A stretch of 33,169 bases of DNA. It comes from Spirogloea muscicola (lineage: Eukaryota; Streptophyta; Zygnematophyceae; Spirogloeales; Spirogloeaceae). The notes under the pieces are model-generated. The model saw nothing but the letters and a program-made list of their open reading frames with translations. It was not told the origin of the DNA and ran no database searches. Positions within the stretch are counted from its first letter, which is position 1, and each line of letters begins with the position of its first letter. The stretch lies in contig WELB01000033.1 in assembly GCA_009602725.1 (NCBI GenBank), forward strand, positions 23,451 through 56,619, read 5' to 3'. The position numbers and the translations under genes were made by a program. Shown here piece by piece: positions 18,182 to 28,716 of the stretch.

Positions 18182-21042
18182 GATGAGGGCTTGATTCGTC
18201 TGACATTCTCCACCCCGTCGCTCTGCAAGCCTGGAAGGTACTTGCTGGCCACATGCTACTTTGGCGACGTCAGCAACCAGGTGGATTGTATGGAGAGCCA
18301 GCTGCTCGTTGCCGGTGTCCTGAACCGCACCTTGGTTGTGGACAGGTGCTGCTGATTTCAAGTGCTGTACTTCATGATCACTTCAAGCTTCCAACAAGTT
18401 GCTACTTGCGTGTATCAACCTGCCGACAATAGCAAGGATAGAACTTCAACACACTGGTGCTAGGGTTTCCTGCTTAGACCTCAAAAGTTGGCTATGAAAT
18501 GCGTAGGACACTGCCGGCAAGCCTGGCCTGAAGTGACAGGCTTTAAATTGTTCGTGCCGTCAATCCTTAACCTCTATTTTGGTGGTGGAGCAGGAAGGCT
18601 ATCTGCATCGGTGGCCATTTTTTTGAAAGGTACAATTGGGATTGGGATCTCCATTGGGATGTGCGGCATAGTGAAGCGTGCTATGGCAACAACACTGTGA
18701 TTAGCCTGGCTGATTACAAGGCTCGCCATCCAGAGCCAAATGGCACGGTCACAATTCACGAAGTAACGTGTGTCGAGGTAAGGCTGGACAATGTTCTCAA
18801 TTTTGTAGTGGGCGGGGCATGAAGGATCCCAGCTAGCTGCACAGCACACGTGTTCTTCTGAGACATCACATTAGTCTAGCGGTTTGCTTGTCAAGTTTCT
18901 GCATGCTTGGCTCATGAGCGGGCACGAAAGAGTGACTCCTCAGCTTTGCTGTCAAGAACCAGGGATGTGAAGGAAGCAATGACGAGCCTTGGCCTGTGGC
19001 CACTTAGGCCCTTTCAAATAGAGAGGGCCTCTTTCTCTTCCAGATAAGCAGCTCACGGCTGCCTCTGAAAGAAAAAGAGGCCCTCGCTTGGAGCATGCGC
19101 GTTTTCTTGCTCACTAATACTAATTTTCAAAGCAGTTGTGACGTGTCTGTCTTATGTATGTGGTCTTTGGTGCAGCGAGAGCATAACAAAAACGATTGCA
19201 CCAGACTCCCTTCGGTCGCTGAAGGGCGTCCAGATCTTCTTTGGCCAAGCAGCGGCAGCAAAACCGTCAAGTCCAACAGACGGATGACTGCCTCTGCGTT
19301 CAAAAGAATCTTTGGTGGTTCAAAAGCTCAACTGCTGTGCGTTGGAGACCTCTACACGTGGCGCTTCAAGGATGAGCTGTACAATGCGCGGCCGTATGGG
19401 CCCTTCCATCGCTCATGCATGCTTCCTATGCGGCCGCACAAGGCCATCACCTCCACAGCTGAAGGTTTTGTGAGAGCATTTTTGGGTACTTAGCATCATG
19501 ACATCTCAAATGTGGGTCCGCTTTGCAAATAGTCTTGTCGTCAATGAGGATACCTGCTGTGGAGAGGAGTAGAAAGTCTGCAGTAGAACTCTGCTCTCTG
19601 TAGGCAGCTTCACCTGACGAGGGACAACCACAACAAGGGCAACAGACATTATCAACATATGTCTCAAGAAGGTCTTAGCTTGCATCATCGCTTGCAAACC
19701 ATCAACTATGACTGGCAACCTTGCATTGCATCTGCAGGCAGTGAAATTGAAGAATTACAGCATGCTTCATGTGTGGCAGGTGCCAAGTTCGTAGCTGTTC
19801 ATCTTCGAAGAGGGGACTTTTACAGAATACAGAACAAATGCGCACAAGGGGAGATGGCCAAATGTTGGCGCTCCATTCCTGAGATTGCGGACCTCATCAA
19901 CAAGGTACACAGGGAACTACAGCTGACATCTGTACCATGTGGAATAGCAGCAGCTTGCTCATGGATAGATTCACTATGCGTCTCTATACCTGGTTGGACA
20001 TCGATTGTTTCTTGCCATTGCTCACTGCTCATTGCAAGGGTCTGCACATGACTCAGCTGCACAGCACCTGTCTGTTGACAACGTCCAAATTTTAGAGGAA
20101 CCCCCTTCATTGTTGACGACAGAGAATACAGGCCTTGGGTGCAACTTCAATCTTCATTGCAAGTAATGCGCATCCTTTGGAAAGTAAGCATAGTAGCTGT
20201 GTTGGTTGCTCGCCCCTAGCACAACTGTCTCTGAAGCACATGGCCAGTCCTGTACAGGCTCAAGGTTGCTTGCTTGCATGCTTGCTTGGTCGAACTTAGG
20301 CGAGTAGCACTATTTGTCATTCTTTTGCCGGGAACCATAAAACTTGCAAAATTTGACCAGCCGATGCACAGACAAGATTGGTGGGGCCTTACTTTTACCA
20401 CACTGCTTCTGAATTGAGTCGTCATCTCTTGTGTACATGACCTTGCCTTTGCAGTGTCCCTGCTGAGATCAAGACTAGCCAGGTACTCATTCAGGGGGCA
20501 CATGTTGACTGTCGTTACCCTTCCTCGGACTTTGAGGTACAAGCACCCAGCCGCAAGAGTTGCAAGTTGCACAGTCTGTGGTACAGTCGTAAGGAACTAG
20601 GAAAACCTTCCTAGATCATATTCAGTGGCACTGGATCAGCTCCACAAGATCAGCTCACGAGCATAGTCAAGCACTATGGTCATGCCAAAATCATGCCTGT
20701 CATCTGGCACTGGCAAGGCAAGGGGCTGTGCATCTCATGAACAGAAGTTTCTCATTGGCTAAGATGATCCTCTGGCTGTGCAGATTCCAGAAGGAGAATT
20801 CTAAAACTGTGCCGTGGGACACAAGTCCTTGGCTACAAGCAGGATTCGGAAGCAACATAAGAGCAAGACTAGCCTTGGAGAAGATGATCTGCACCATGGC
20901 CAATCACTTTCTAGGAACTCCAGTATCCACTTTCTCTAAACACATTGTCCGTATGAGAAATTCGCTTGGACTTTGTGATTGTCACGACTCGACACTGGGA
21001 CAGAATGATGACATACAACCTCAACGATTGATACGGCAATGA
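18182..21042 (+). CDS. GDP-fucose O-fucosyltransferase-like protein
   Basis: Resolved exons are: i, ending 18345 (start about 18182-18230); ii, 18594-18777; iii, 19176-19485; iv, 19738-19904; and a last exon about 20784-21042. The phases of i-iv chain exactly (AG|G, 0, G|GC). Exon i reads RYLLATCYFGDVSNQVDCME and LNRTLVVD, the donor-binding start of O-FucT proteins (YLL..G..NQ...LNRTL). Exon iv has FVAVHLRRGDF, the conserved HxRRGDF motif. The last exon has LALEKMICTMANHFLGTP and VSTFS, the C-terminal block, with a stop at 21042. The middle is incomplete; 20103-20183 (FIVDDREYRPWVQ) is a likely exon with an unmatched phase. It probably acts in the ER/Golgi; the substrate is unknown. Confidence 0.75.
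19023..19085. repeat. 63-nt near-perfect foldback in an intron
   Basis: Arms 19023-19044 and 19064-19085 (22 nt each, starting GAGGGCCTCTTT and ending AAGAGGCCCTC) are reverse complements with about two mismatches. A further GCAGC/GCTGC stem lies inside. It sits in the intron between exons ii and iii of the fucosyltransferase-like gene. It could be a tiny inverted-repeat element or a small-RNA precursor; the sequence alone does not decide. Confidence 0.75.
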
Positions 21043-22590
21043 CGCCCTTTTCACCAAATCTTCCTTCTGTTATGAATAAATACGTTAACACTCTCAGTCA
21101 ATAAAAGGTAATAGCATATTCGTGGCACCTGCAGGCCAGCTGTATCAGATTGACTCACAGACAAGATGGTGACACAGCACGCGTTCTGTCCGGTCACAGA
21201 TCACTCGAAGCTTGGCGCTTCACTGCGCCGTTTCTTGTTGTTCCAGCAAAAGCGGTATACCAAAAGCACCTGGCATGTCATTAAGTCAGGCGATGATGGC
21301 AGCTATTTGCAGTTGCCAGCGACAATCACCTCTTGATGGCAGTGAGCAACCAGCCAGGCATGATGCACAGCCAGCATGCATCAACTCGGCCGCCTGCGGG
21401 CAGCTCGCAACTGGCAACATGCATCCTATCATCTATACCGCTACCCAAGACAACGACTCTGCAAATTACACGTTCTTGCACTTTCAAGTCTGGCGACTCT
21501 TGATGTCAAACCTCTTGGCTGCATAGAACAGCGACTGCATCCAGGTCTGTCCACTCCAGTGTCCTCAGCTGGTACTTCGCCCCTGTCGGTCAGACCAGAC
21601 CAGCAGAGAGCCCCCGCCACAGCCGTACAGGCCTAGACCCGCTCGTGGCGGCAGGTCAGACTAGCATAGGCTCCGCCTGCACCTAAGGTGGGTGGCTGCC
21701 ATAGCTAGAGCGCACCGGAGCAGCGCGGTGGCCTCAATTTCGGAAAAAGTCCGATTTGCCATGGCTCCCCTTCCTACAGGGCGTGCTCCCACGGCTCACT
21801 AGGCTGAGCCAAATGGTCACCCAGTCCAGTCATACTTCCACATTTGGCAGAGTGGTCCCTTTGTATGTTCCCAGGTCTGTGAGCGCCAAACAGTGTTTGC
21901 GAACACTGTTTGCAAAGACATGCTTACATCTGTTCGGAATAGTTGTGAGCAGCAAGTTCCCCGCAACTTGCGTGTCAAGTTGTCAACGGTGACCACCGTT
22001 GACTCCCATGGCGCCTGCCGGACACAGCTCGTGGTACCTCGTCAGACACCGCTCCTCGCGGGCGAGCCGTGGGGCGACCCCCACACATAGAGGGTGGCAC
22101 GGAGAAGCACGAGAGGAAGGAGTAGAGAAAGACCCGACCGGAGATCGGGGACTCAGTGAAGCTCTGAGAGAGGCGCAGGCCTGCTGCTGCTGCTGTAGAC
22201 CGCTGCTTCGCGCGGCTCGTTGCCGGCTCGCTGTGGAGACGATGGCGGCGTCACGCTAGAGGCAAGTCTGCAGCGAGTGCCCAGGAGGTGGAGCTGCTGC
22301 CTAGCGGCAGCGCCACAGGGCAAGTCTTCCGCTGTGCCGGAGTGCTTCCTCGTGGAGGGTGGTTGTCCTTACTGAAAGTTTTCTTGCTCCGCCTGCCCTC
22401 GCTTTCCTTGTCCTGCAACCTGAACCTGCTGTTCACGATCTACATCCTTGTATTGTCCTTCATGTCTTACAGCCACTTCCTGTCTTGATGTGGGAGGACC
22501 AGCAGACCGTCCCCGTCTTGGCGCAGATGCGGACGCAGACGCAGACATGGTCACAAAGAGTTCAGAGTAACACAAAGGCTTGCCTGATTA
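21043..22590. other. No convincing gene; structured spacer
   Basis: ORFs here (for example 21212-21526) show no motif. The first part may be 3' UTR of the fucosyltransferase-like gene. A cluster of inverted repeats occupies 21793-22003. 22250-22500 has an open hydrophobic frame (KVFLLRLPSLSLSCNLNLLF) without a recognisable family. Confidence 0.4.
21793..22003. repeat. Cluster of four short perfect inverted repeats
   Basis: GGCTCA/TGAGCC at 21793-21810. CAAACAGTGTT/AACACTGTTTG at 21887-21912 with loop TGCG. CAACTTG/CAAGTTG at 21964-21982. GTCAACGGTG/CACCGTTGAC at 21982-22003 with a 2-nt loop. GCAAGTT at 21952 offers an alternative partner for AACTTGC at 21965. Such density is unusual for this window. 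Confidence 0.7.
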
Positions 22591-22647
22591 CACACAGAGC
22601 CGGCGAGCACTCAGCTCCACCTGGCCGCACACACAGCAACGTCTTGC

Positions 22648-22774
22648 CGCACACAGAGCCGCCGCGCACGCAGCGCCGCCTAGTCGCACATAGAGCCACC
22701 GCGCACACAGCGCCGCTTCGCCGCACACAGAGCCGCCGCGCACACAGCACCGCCACGCCGCACACAGAGCCACA
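22648..22774. repeat. 37-bp minisatellite
   Basis: Units start at 22648, 22685, 22722 and 22759 (partial). Each begins CGCACA(C/T)AGAGCC and continues CGCGCAC.CAGC.CCGC. More diverged units precede it from about 22590. The frame across it gives His/Thr/Arg repeats of doubtful coding value. Confidence 0.85.
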
Positions 22775-22960
22775 AGATTGTTCGGGCCTATAACGCAATA
22801 CGCCAGGGACTTCCTTACTTAGGAAGACTCTCATCGGCCCAGCGGGACGGATGGGATGAGTGACTATCACAGCCTACCGATTCACCATTATACTACATTC
22901 AACACTTACCACCCTGAGTATTTGTATCTCGCTAATTACGCCATCCGGCCCTCACGACCT

Positions 22961-23010
22961 TGTCCATTCTTTTGGGCTGGCCTTTCCCAGCCCCTATCCT
23001 CCATAGGCGA
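22961..23010 (+). repeat. Hairpin repeat, plus orientation
   Basis: TGTCCATTCTTTTGGGCTGG, CCTTTC, CCAGCCC (stems 22974-22980 and 22987-22993), then CTATCCTCCATAGGCGAGCACTT. Both arms and the stem match the family consensus. A weaker stem in the opposite orientation lies at 23548-23567. Confidence 0.8.
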
Positions 23011-23829
23011 GCACTTCCCTTACCCAAGCACTCAAATCTCAAAAAGGACGCATTCGGCTCTACCCTGCCTGTCAGTGGCCGAACGCTACATGTAGACTAG
23101 CAGACTGCACGATGCGGCGGCCACAGAACAGCGGCATAGCAGCCACCCAAGCTCACGCCGCCGACCACGCCGAGCGACTTCTTCCAGGGCTCAGCTGTCT
23201 TCCACAATTCCCGCTGTATCAGTTCTTCCTTTTCTTCTTCTGTTGCGCTACTTGCATCCGTATAGGTCGCTCTGGGTTCGAATCAGTACACACACTTCTC
23301 ATAAACAAGGGCTCTGTGACATCTTCAGTCCTGGCCGCCGTTTTTTTGCCTATTTTCGGCCTCTGCCCTCTTTGGCAGCCCCTGTCCTCCATCCTCTGCT
23401 TGTTGATTCCGAAACGGAACTGCAGATCTTGAGAACTGGCTTTGTAAAATTGAAACTGACAGAACGGAACATACGAGGCTCTCATAAGAAGCAGCATGTG
23501 AGTAGCCTACCAGCAAGACAAAGCTCCGAGAGCTTGTAAAGGGCCGAGGGCTGTGGAAGCCCAGCCCTAAAAGCATGGACAAGAGTTGGGCTGACATTGT
23601 CTTGCTAGTCAAGGTAGGTCGCTGACTAGAGTAGCAGCCTAGCAATGTAAGTGCTGAGATGCAGGTGAGAGGGAGGGCCTGCAGGCTTTTCATCACAGTT
23701 GAGGCTCTGGAGGCTGCGAGAGGCCATCCCAGACGAACCGACATTGTCAACCGGTTGATCCTCAGGGGCTTTGCAACATGTGAAGGTCCAGTGGCTTTCA
23801 TCCTAGCCAGCCCAGGGGGACGAGAACAA
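23011..23829. other. No gene seen
   Basis: Open frames on both strands lack family motifs. The region contains a decayed hairpin (23548-23567) followed by AAAAGCATGGACAAGAG, the reverse of the family's left arm. It is probably old repeat sequence. Confidence 0.4.
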
Positions 23830-24160
23830 GACGAGAAGCTTCTCAGCAAGCCCCAGCTGTTGTACAGGTCATTGAGCCGCCACAAACAAGAAGAAAGGTC
23901 TTCCCACCGGGAGACGACGGCTCTGAAAATCCAGTCAAAAATAATTGAATGTGGTGTTGCTTGGCTGGTTTGCGTGCACGCGGATGTTCTCGGTGCAGGA
24001 GCATTCGCTGTTTCACTCCTATTTGTGATCGGGACGACAAGGCAACAACACCGCTGGGAATGCTGTAAGCTCTTGTATGACCTCCTTTCCCTGATCAGAA
24101 ACAGCTTCTTCCGATCAAAGGCAATGGCTGTGAGAGGTCAACCCAACGAGCTTAGCTGTT
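23830..24160 (-). repeat. Dispersed about 300-bp repeat, copy 1
   Basis: It aligns with 28050-28410 through AAGCCCCAGCTGTTGTAC, GGTCATTGAGCCGCCA, a CAGTCAAAAA block, GCACGCGGATGTTCTC, GGGACGACAAGGCA and CAACACCGCTGG, finishing at AAAGGCAATGGCTGTGAGAGG. No long frame is shared. It looks like a SINE-like or other non-autonomous repeat with a hairpin at one end. Confidence 0.75.
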
Positions 24161-24254
24161 TCAATGTAATTCCTATATCCTCGTCGTCAATCCTGTACCG
24201 GGTGGCTGTGCACAGCCTTGGCCCCTTTGGGAGAGCCACCCTCTTTCTTTGATG

Positions 24255-24840
24255 TAAGGCGATGGCTGTGAGAGGCCAGCCCAAAAGACTGTACAAGAAG
24301 GACTCTTCCAGCAGAGGGCGATGGCTGTAATTGGCCAGCCCAAGAAACAAGTGAACGAAGTTCGAAGTGGCCAGAAAGCGCTAAAGCAGACAGCGACTCA
24401 ACTAGACGCTGGGTACAAAGAAAGTGGCTCTCTATAGGGGGCGAGGCTGTAAGCAGCCAGCCCAGAAAGAGTTGCAATGTCCGAAGGAAGGAAAAGCGCT
24501 TTCTCAAAGCTTGCCATATGTGATATATTCAAATAAGCTCTACTTAGGAGCCGCAAGTCAGAAGTGCCTACAGGCTACTTGAGTCGCTTTGTGCTTCATC
24601 GCGTCTGGCCGCTCTTATCTTTGTTTATTCTTCAGTGCTGGCCACTCACGGCCATCGCCCTCTCCTGTCTCCAGGAAGCGTCTCCTTGACTGGGAACGAC
24701 TTCGTTCTCAGTCAGAAAAATCTAGCCGCCCTAAGCGTACAAGGGCGGGAAGAAGTGCTCTCCCAAAGAAGACATGGGGTTGGAAGAGAAAGTGTTCGCC
24801 CATGGAGAATGGGCTAGCAAAGCTGGCCCAAAAGGATGGA
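24255..24840 (-). repeat. Cluster of hairpin repeats
   Basis: Stems GGCTG/CAGCC lie at 24264-24281, 24323-24340 and 24445-24462, each followed by CCCA(A/G)AA. A fourth, GGGCTAGC AAA GCTGGCCC at 24811-24829, has the family arms (GTTCGCCCATGGAGAAT, AAAAGGATGGAC). Loops and outer bases vary while the inner stem is kept, including G-T wobbles. Between them are CGATGGCTG spacers and no gene. Confidence 0.7.
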
Positions 24841-26260
24841 CGAGTTTCGTCCAAAGCAGGAGTGCTTTGGCTGCCCGCGCACTTACTTAGGCCACTGGCT
24901 TGCGGGGTGGTTCTTCTGCCCTCCCAGATCAATGCTGAAACATATCGTAGCGGCACGCCCTGCAGGCACCGGTCAAGACAATGTTACTGCAACCTGACGC
25001 GTCAGCGCGCTCACTCGAGTAGCGAATTATGACAAGGAACTGCCTGCAGATGCACGTCGGATGATCCACAAAGATGAAATCCTGCTGGTCCTGCTTGATG
25101 AGATGCCTGGCGCCGCTCGATGAGAAGGAAAATTAAGAGACTTCCGTACTCGGCCGTCGGCCATTTCTTTCAGTCGGAAGTGAGGCTCGTGCTCCGCCCA
25201 CGCTGCCTACGTGTTTGCCTACCATGGCAACACGCTGCTTGCTACGTGTTGCCGAGGCAACGAGGATCGCTGGACACGATGTGGCTCCCTGGAGTACGGC
25301 GCCCAGATACAGGTGTGGGCTGGATCCCCAAATACTGCTTGCGTCCTCCAAGCCAGCAGAGGTCACCCAAGCAGAAGCCGAGGTCTGTGAGCTGGTGAAA
25401 GGGGGTGCCCCAGCGGACAGCTCGGCAAGCAGCAGCCAAGTTGCAGCTGGACGCTGAGCTGCTAGCGACCTCCGACACCATGCTCATCATCTGCTTTTGG
25501 TCCAGGGCTGCTTGTCCACAGGACAATGACATTGTTGAAAACCAGCAAGTGGTCCAGTCCACTCACCCTCTGCTGGTCGCGCAACTCCTTATGACAACGA
25601 ATTCGTTGGCGCAATTGGTCCTATACGGGCTGACATGCACATATTGTTGCTCCGGACCCTCCTCGCCTCGAGCTTGAACCGTGCCCTCGCCTCCGGCGTG
25701 CTGCCTAGGGCGATCAGAAACGGGCAGTGGCGACCGAAACCCCCCCCTCACACCTGCACAGCACCTCGCCCATTCGAGGGCGGGTCCGTCGTGGATGCCC
25801 CTGCCCCAGCTGCGCCCGCCTCGCTAACCCGTGTGCTGAAGCAGTAGCTGCCCTGTTGCAACCACCCGCCGGCGCCCCGCAGGCTGCAGACTCCGCCGCA
25901 GAGCGGCCGAGGAGATGGGGAATGGCAGACCGCCGGCGCCGGCGACGCTGTCGGCGGGGGGCTGCCTGGGGCGCTGGCGCAGCGCCGGCGCAGGGGGCGC
26001 GGGAGGCAAGCTGGGGGGGGGAGCGAGGAGGCGGAGTGGCTTGGTGGGCGTGCCGGCGGCGCGCCGAGCGGGCTGGCGCGGCGGGCGGCGAGCGAGTCGG
26101 AGGCGAGCCACAGGGAGGATGGCGTGGCGGAAAGGAGCGAGTCGCGGCGGCGAGGCCGCGGCGGCGGCGGCTGGCATGGGGCGCGGAGCTCTGCTGCAGC
26201 GGCCGGCCGGCGCCGCTGCTAGCGCCGTTCGGCTGATCGGGCCAGTGCTGATATGAAACA
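24841..26260. other. No assignable gene; GC-rich block at 25850-26250
   Basis: 25000-25850 contains medium ORFs on both strands with no motif I can name. 25850-26250 is very GC-rich and open in several frames at once as Arg/Ala/Gly/Pro-rich sequence, the behaviour of noncoding GC-rich DNA. A divergent promoter or first exon is possible but unsupported. Confidence 0.35.
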
Positions 26261-26439
26261 CCATAGAGACGCAATATCAGGGCAGAAGTCAGCAGAAATA
26301 TTTCTACGAAAGATGCGACAGAATCATTTAAGAAGATAGGTGGACTTTCAGTTTTACCATTACCTTTTCGAGTCACCGACTAATTAAGTCAATGGAATGT
26401 CAAGGCTGCCCTCGAGCTTTCGAGTCTTCGACACTAAAA

Positions 26440-26930
26440 GAAAAAAACGAAGCGCGGCCAGATTGACTGGTGGCTGGGAAAGGCCGGCCCAAAGGAATGG
26501 ACAAGGTCTGAAGAAAAAAGAAAGAAGAAGTGGCTCTCCCAATGGGGGCAAGGACTGTGAAAGGCCAGCTCGAAGAAACGAACAAAGGTTCAAAAAGGGC
26601 CAAATCACGGAGGGGCTTTGCCAGCTCCTTTTCTCTCTGGGCGAGCACTTTTCCCCCTAAAGCGCTATGTCAGAAAGGGTGTAGGATGGACCACTCAGGA
26701 ACGACGGGTGAGGAGCCTCAAATCCGACAGACTAGCTGCCGGAAAACAAGATCCTGCAGCTGCTTAGCAGGGGTTACTGAGTGTTTCGTAGCTGCTTGAT
26801 TCCATATGTGCTAGCTTCAGCGCTTTTCCTTGGCCCCTTTGACCTTTGTTCCCTTTTTCCTCTGGGCTGGCTTCTCCCAGCCACCGCCCTCTACTGCAAG
26901 CGTCTTTCTTCCAACGGCTCCCACAGATTG
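26440..26930. repeat. Hairpin repeats and a retroelement 3' tail
   Basis: Decayed stems lie near 26472-26490 (GGCTGG/CCGGCC) and 26560. From about 26745 the plus strand reads ILQLLSRGY and a stop, then TGAGTGTTTCGTAGCTGCTT, CAGCGCTTTTCCTTGGCCCC and a hairpin (GGCTGG 26865-26870, CCAGCC 26877-26882). This is the same order as the 15-kb array, in plus orientation and more diverged. Confidence 0.7.
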
Positions 26931-27044
26931 AAAGGAGTATAGCCTTTCCCTACTGACGCCCCGCCGGGTCGATATATAATTTCATTTTTTTCCTCCTTAA
27001 CGGCCACACTTAGCCATGAGAAGCCGTCCATCACGCCACCTCAG

Positions 27045-27390
27045 ATGGGGCCCGATGGTCGCTTGTTACACGGATGGCCGACCTCGTCCCCATCACACTT
27101 GGCGGTGGGTCCGGTATCAGATCGTCCCTTAGATACCATTGACCCCGCAGAATTAGTAAGATCGGCGGGGGATGGCAGGGGAGGCGTAGCACGCCATTGA
27201 CAAAGCGCAGGCGTCAAGGAGCGCAAACATGCGGACCACCCTGCCGAAGACGATTCTCGACGCCCTAGCGCGTAGTGTCCACGGGGGCGTTCAGGACTTG
27301 GCTCAAGTTCACCTCCTCCAGCAGCTTGCTCGGCAAATAGATGTGTGTTGCTCTCAGCATGCCTCCCTTGCTCGTTAAGAGTGGCTCCTT
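27045..27390 (+). pseudogene. Decayed retroelement endonuclease fragment (copy h)
   Basis: Across shifting frames it reads MADLVPITLGGGSG, matching ADLVAIPPGGGP of copy a, then VKERKHADHPAEDD, matching GKERKYVDHPVGDE, then DLAQVHLLQQLARQIDV. Stops and frame changes are frequent, so this is an old copy. It follows the hairpin-bearing tail at 26745-26930. Confidence 0.6.
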
Positions 27391-28049
27391 TACCCCAAAG
27401 AGCACCTAGAGCTCAGGAGTGAAGTCTGAATCCTCTGAGAGAGGACGAAGGCGCCTATTCAGATTTCAGGGTGCTGTCAGTTTCAATGCAATTCTACTTG
27501 AGATCACGACAGCAATCACTACACCTGGGTTTGTGGATAAGGATTCAAGATCCAGGGCCCTGTATCCTCGGGTTTAGTTCTGAGGGCTGGGGCTTTAATG
27601 GGACGGTGGCGTTGCCATGGACACTCCCTACCGGCAGAACGTGCAAGGCTTCTTCAGTGAGTGAGATGGCGGAAGTTGGTAAGGGCATGGTGCATGATGC
27701 TTTGAGAAGGCGACGGGGTTCAGGGCTCGAAAATGACTGATTGCTCAAACGCGAATTGCAATGAGGCCACTCTTGAGTGGTCATACATGATGGTGTGATG
27801 CAAACGTCTTCTGGTTGTAAGTAGCATGCCTAACTACATTTGGTAGCTCAGGCTCATGCTTGGCAGCATATCTACAACGGGGCATGGTTGTGGTCAAGCA
27901 GGGATTGACAGCAAACTTAAGGCAGGAGGCAGGGCTCCATGGGTGGTAAGCACATTCCTTGCCACACCGCTAGGCTGCAACTCGGACGAAAGGCAGCGAT
28001 CCCAAATTTGCATGATGGCATGCAGCCCAGAGGGACGAGACTAAGACGA
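27391..28049. other. No gene seen
   Basis: A plus-strand ORF of 89 codons (27471-27740) has no recognisable motif and no clear splice context. No repeat structure is evident. Confidence 0.35.
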
Positions 28050-28410
28050 ATTACAGCTTCTTGGCAAGCCCCAGCTGTTGTACCGGTCATTGAGCCGCCA
28101 AGAACAAGAAGGAAGGTCTTTCCCGGGGGCAACGGCTCTGAAAGCCCAGTCAAAAACAAATGAAGAAGGTGTTGCTTGCATGAGCGCTGGTCGTCGGTGG
28201 CTACTAGACGGGTTTGGCAATTGCTGGTTTGCATGCACGCGGATGTTCTCCCTGGCAGTGTGTGCAAGAGTAGTTGCAGTCGCACTCCTGTCTGTACTCG
28301 GGACGACAAGGCACCAACACCGCTGGATTGCTGTCAGCGCTTTGATAACCTGACCAGAAAGAGCTCCTCCAAATAAAGGCAATGGCTGTGAGAGGCCAGC
28401 CCAGTCAGAA
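28050..28410 (-). repeat. Dispersed about 300-bp repeat, copy 2
   Basis: Partner of 23830-24160, with shared blocks in the same order. It carries about 40 extra bases around 28180-28220. Its end holds the hairpin GGCTG (28384-28388) and CAGCC (28397-28401) followed by CA, so the hairpin belongs to the repeat. It lies downstream of the GT61-like gene's 3' end. Confidence 0.75.
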
Positions 28411-28716
28411 CTTTGAGTAAGCGAGCTACTTCTTTTTGGATTACGTTTGACGCATTAACCATAGCTGATGGTACCCACTATACCCACTTTGGCCTTCTCC
28501 AGATCCTGTTGCTGGGAAGCTGATATTGGAAGTGTCCAGGACTTTCAGTGGAAATCCTCGGAATCACTAGGTGAATGGATGATGTCCAATATTGTACAGG
28601 CATTCACAGCTGCTTTGAGTTGGAGCGCTTGCAGACTCTAATGGAAGGTTCAATGCTTGAGGATGACAGTGGATGTGGACAAAGTGCTTTTCAATTACCG
28701 CTTTTGCTGGAGACTG

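Noticed and set aside
17567-18361. 264-codon minus-strand ORF over the fucosyltransferase start
   Set aside because: The plus strand carries a recognisable O-FucT block there with correct splice phase; the minus frame has no motif.
21847-21858. A-box-like TGGCAGAGTGG on the plus strand
   Set aside because: No B box follows within 100 bp, so a pol III gene is not supported.
22648-22774. Regular repeats considered as a CRISPR array
   Set aside because: Units are contiguous 37-bp tandem repeats without distinct spacers, and the genome is eukaryotic.
25714-26376. Long open frames on both strands in GC-rich DNA
   Set aside because: All are low-complexity Arg/Ala/Pro/Gly, and several frames are open at once because stop codons are rare in such DNA.
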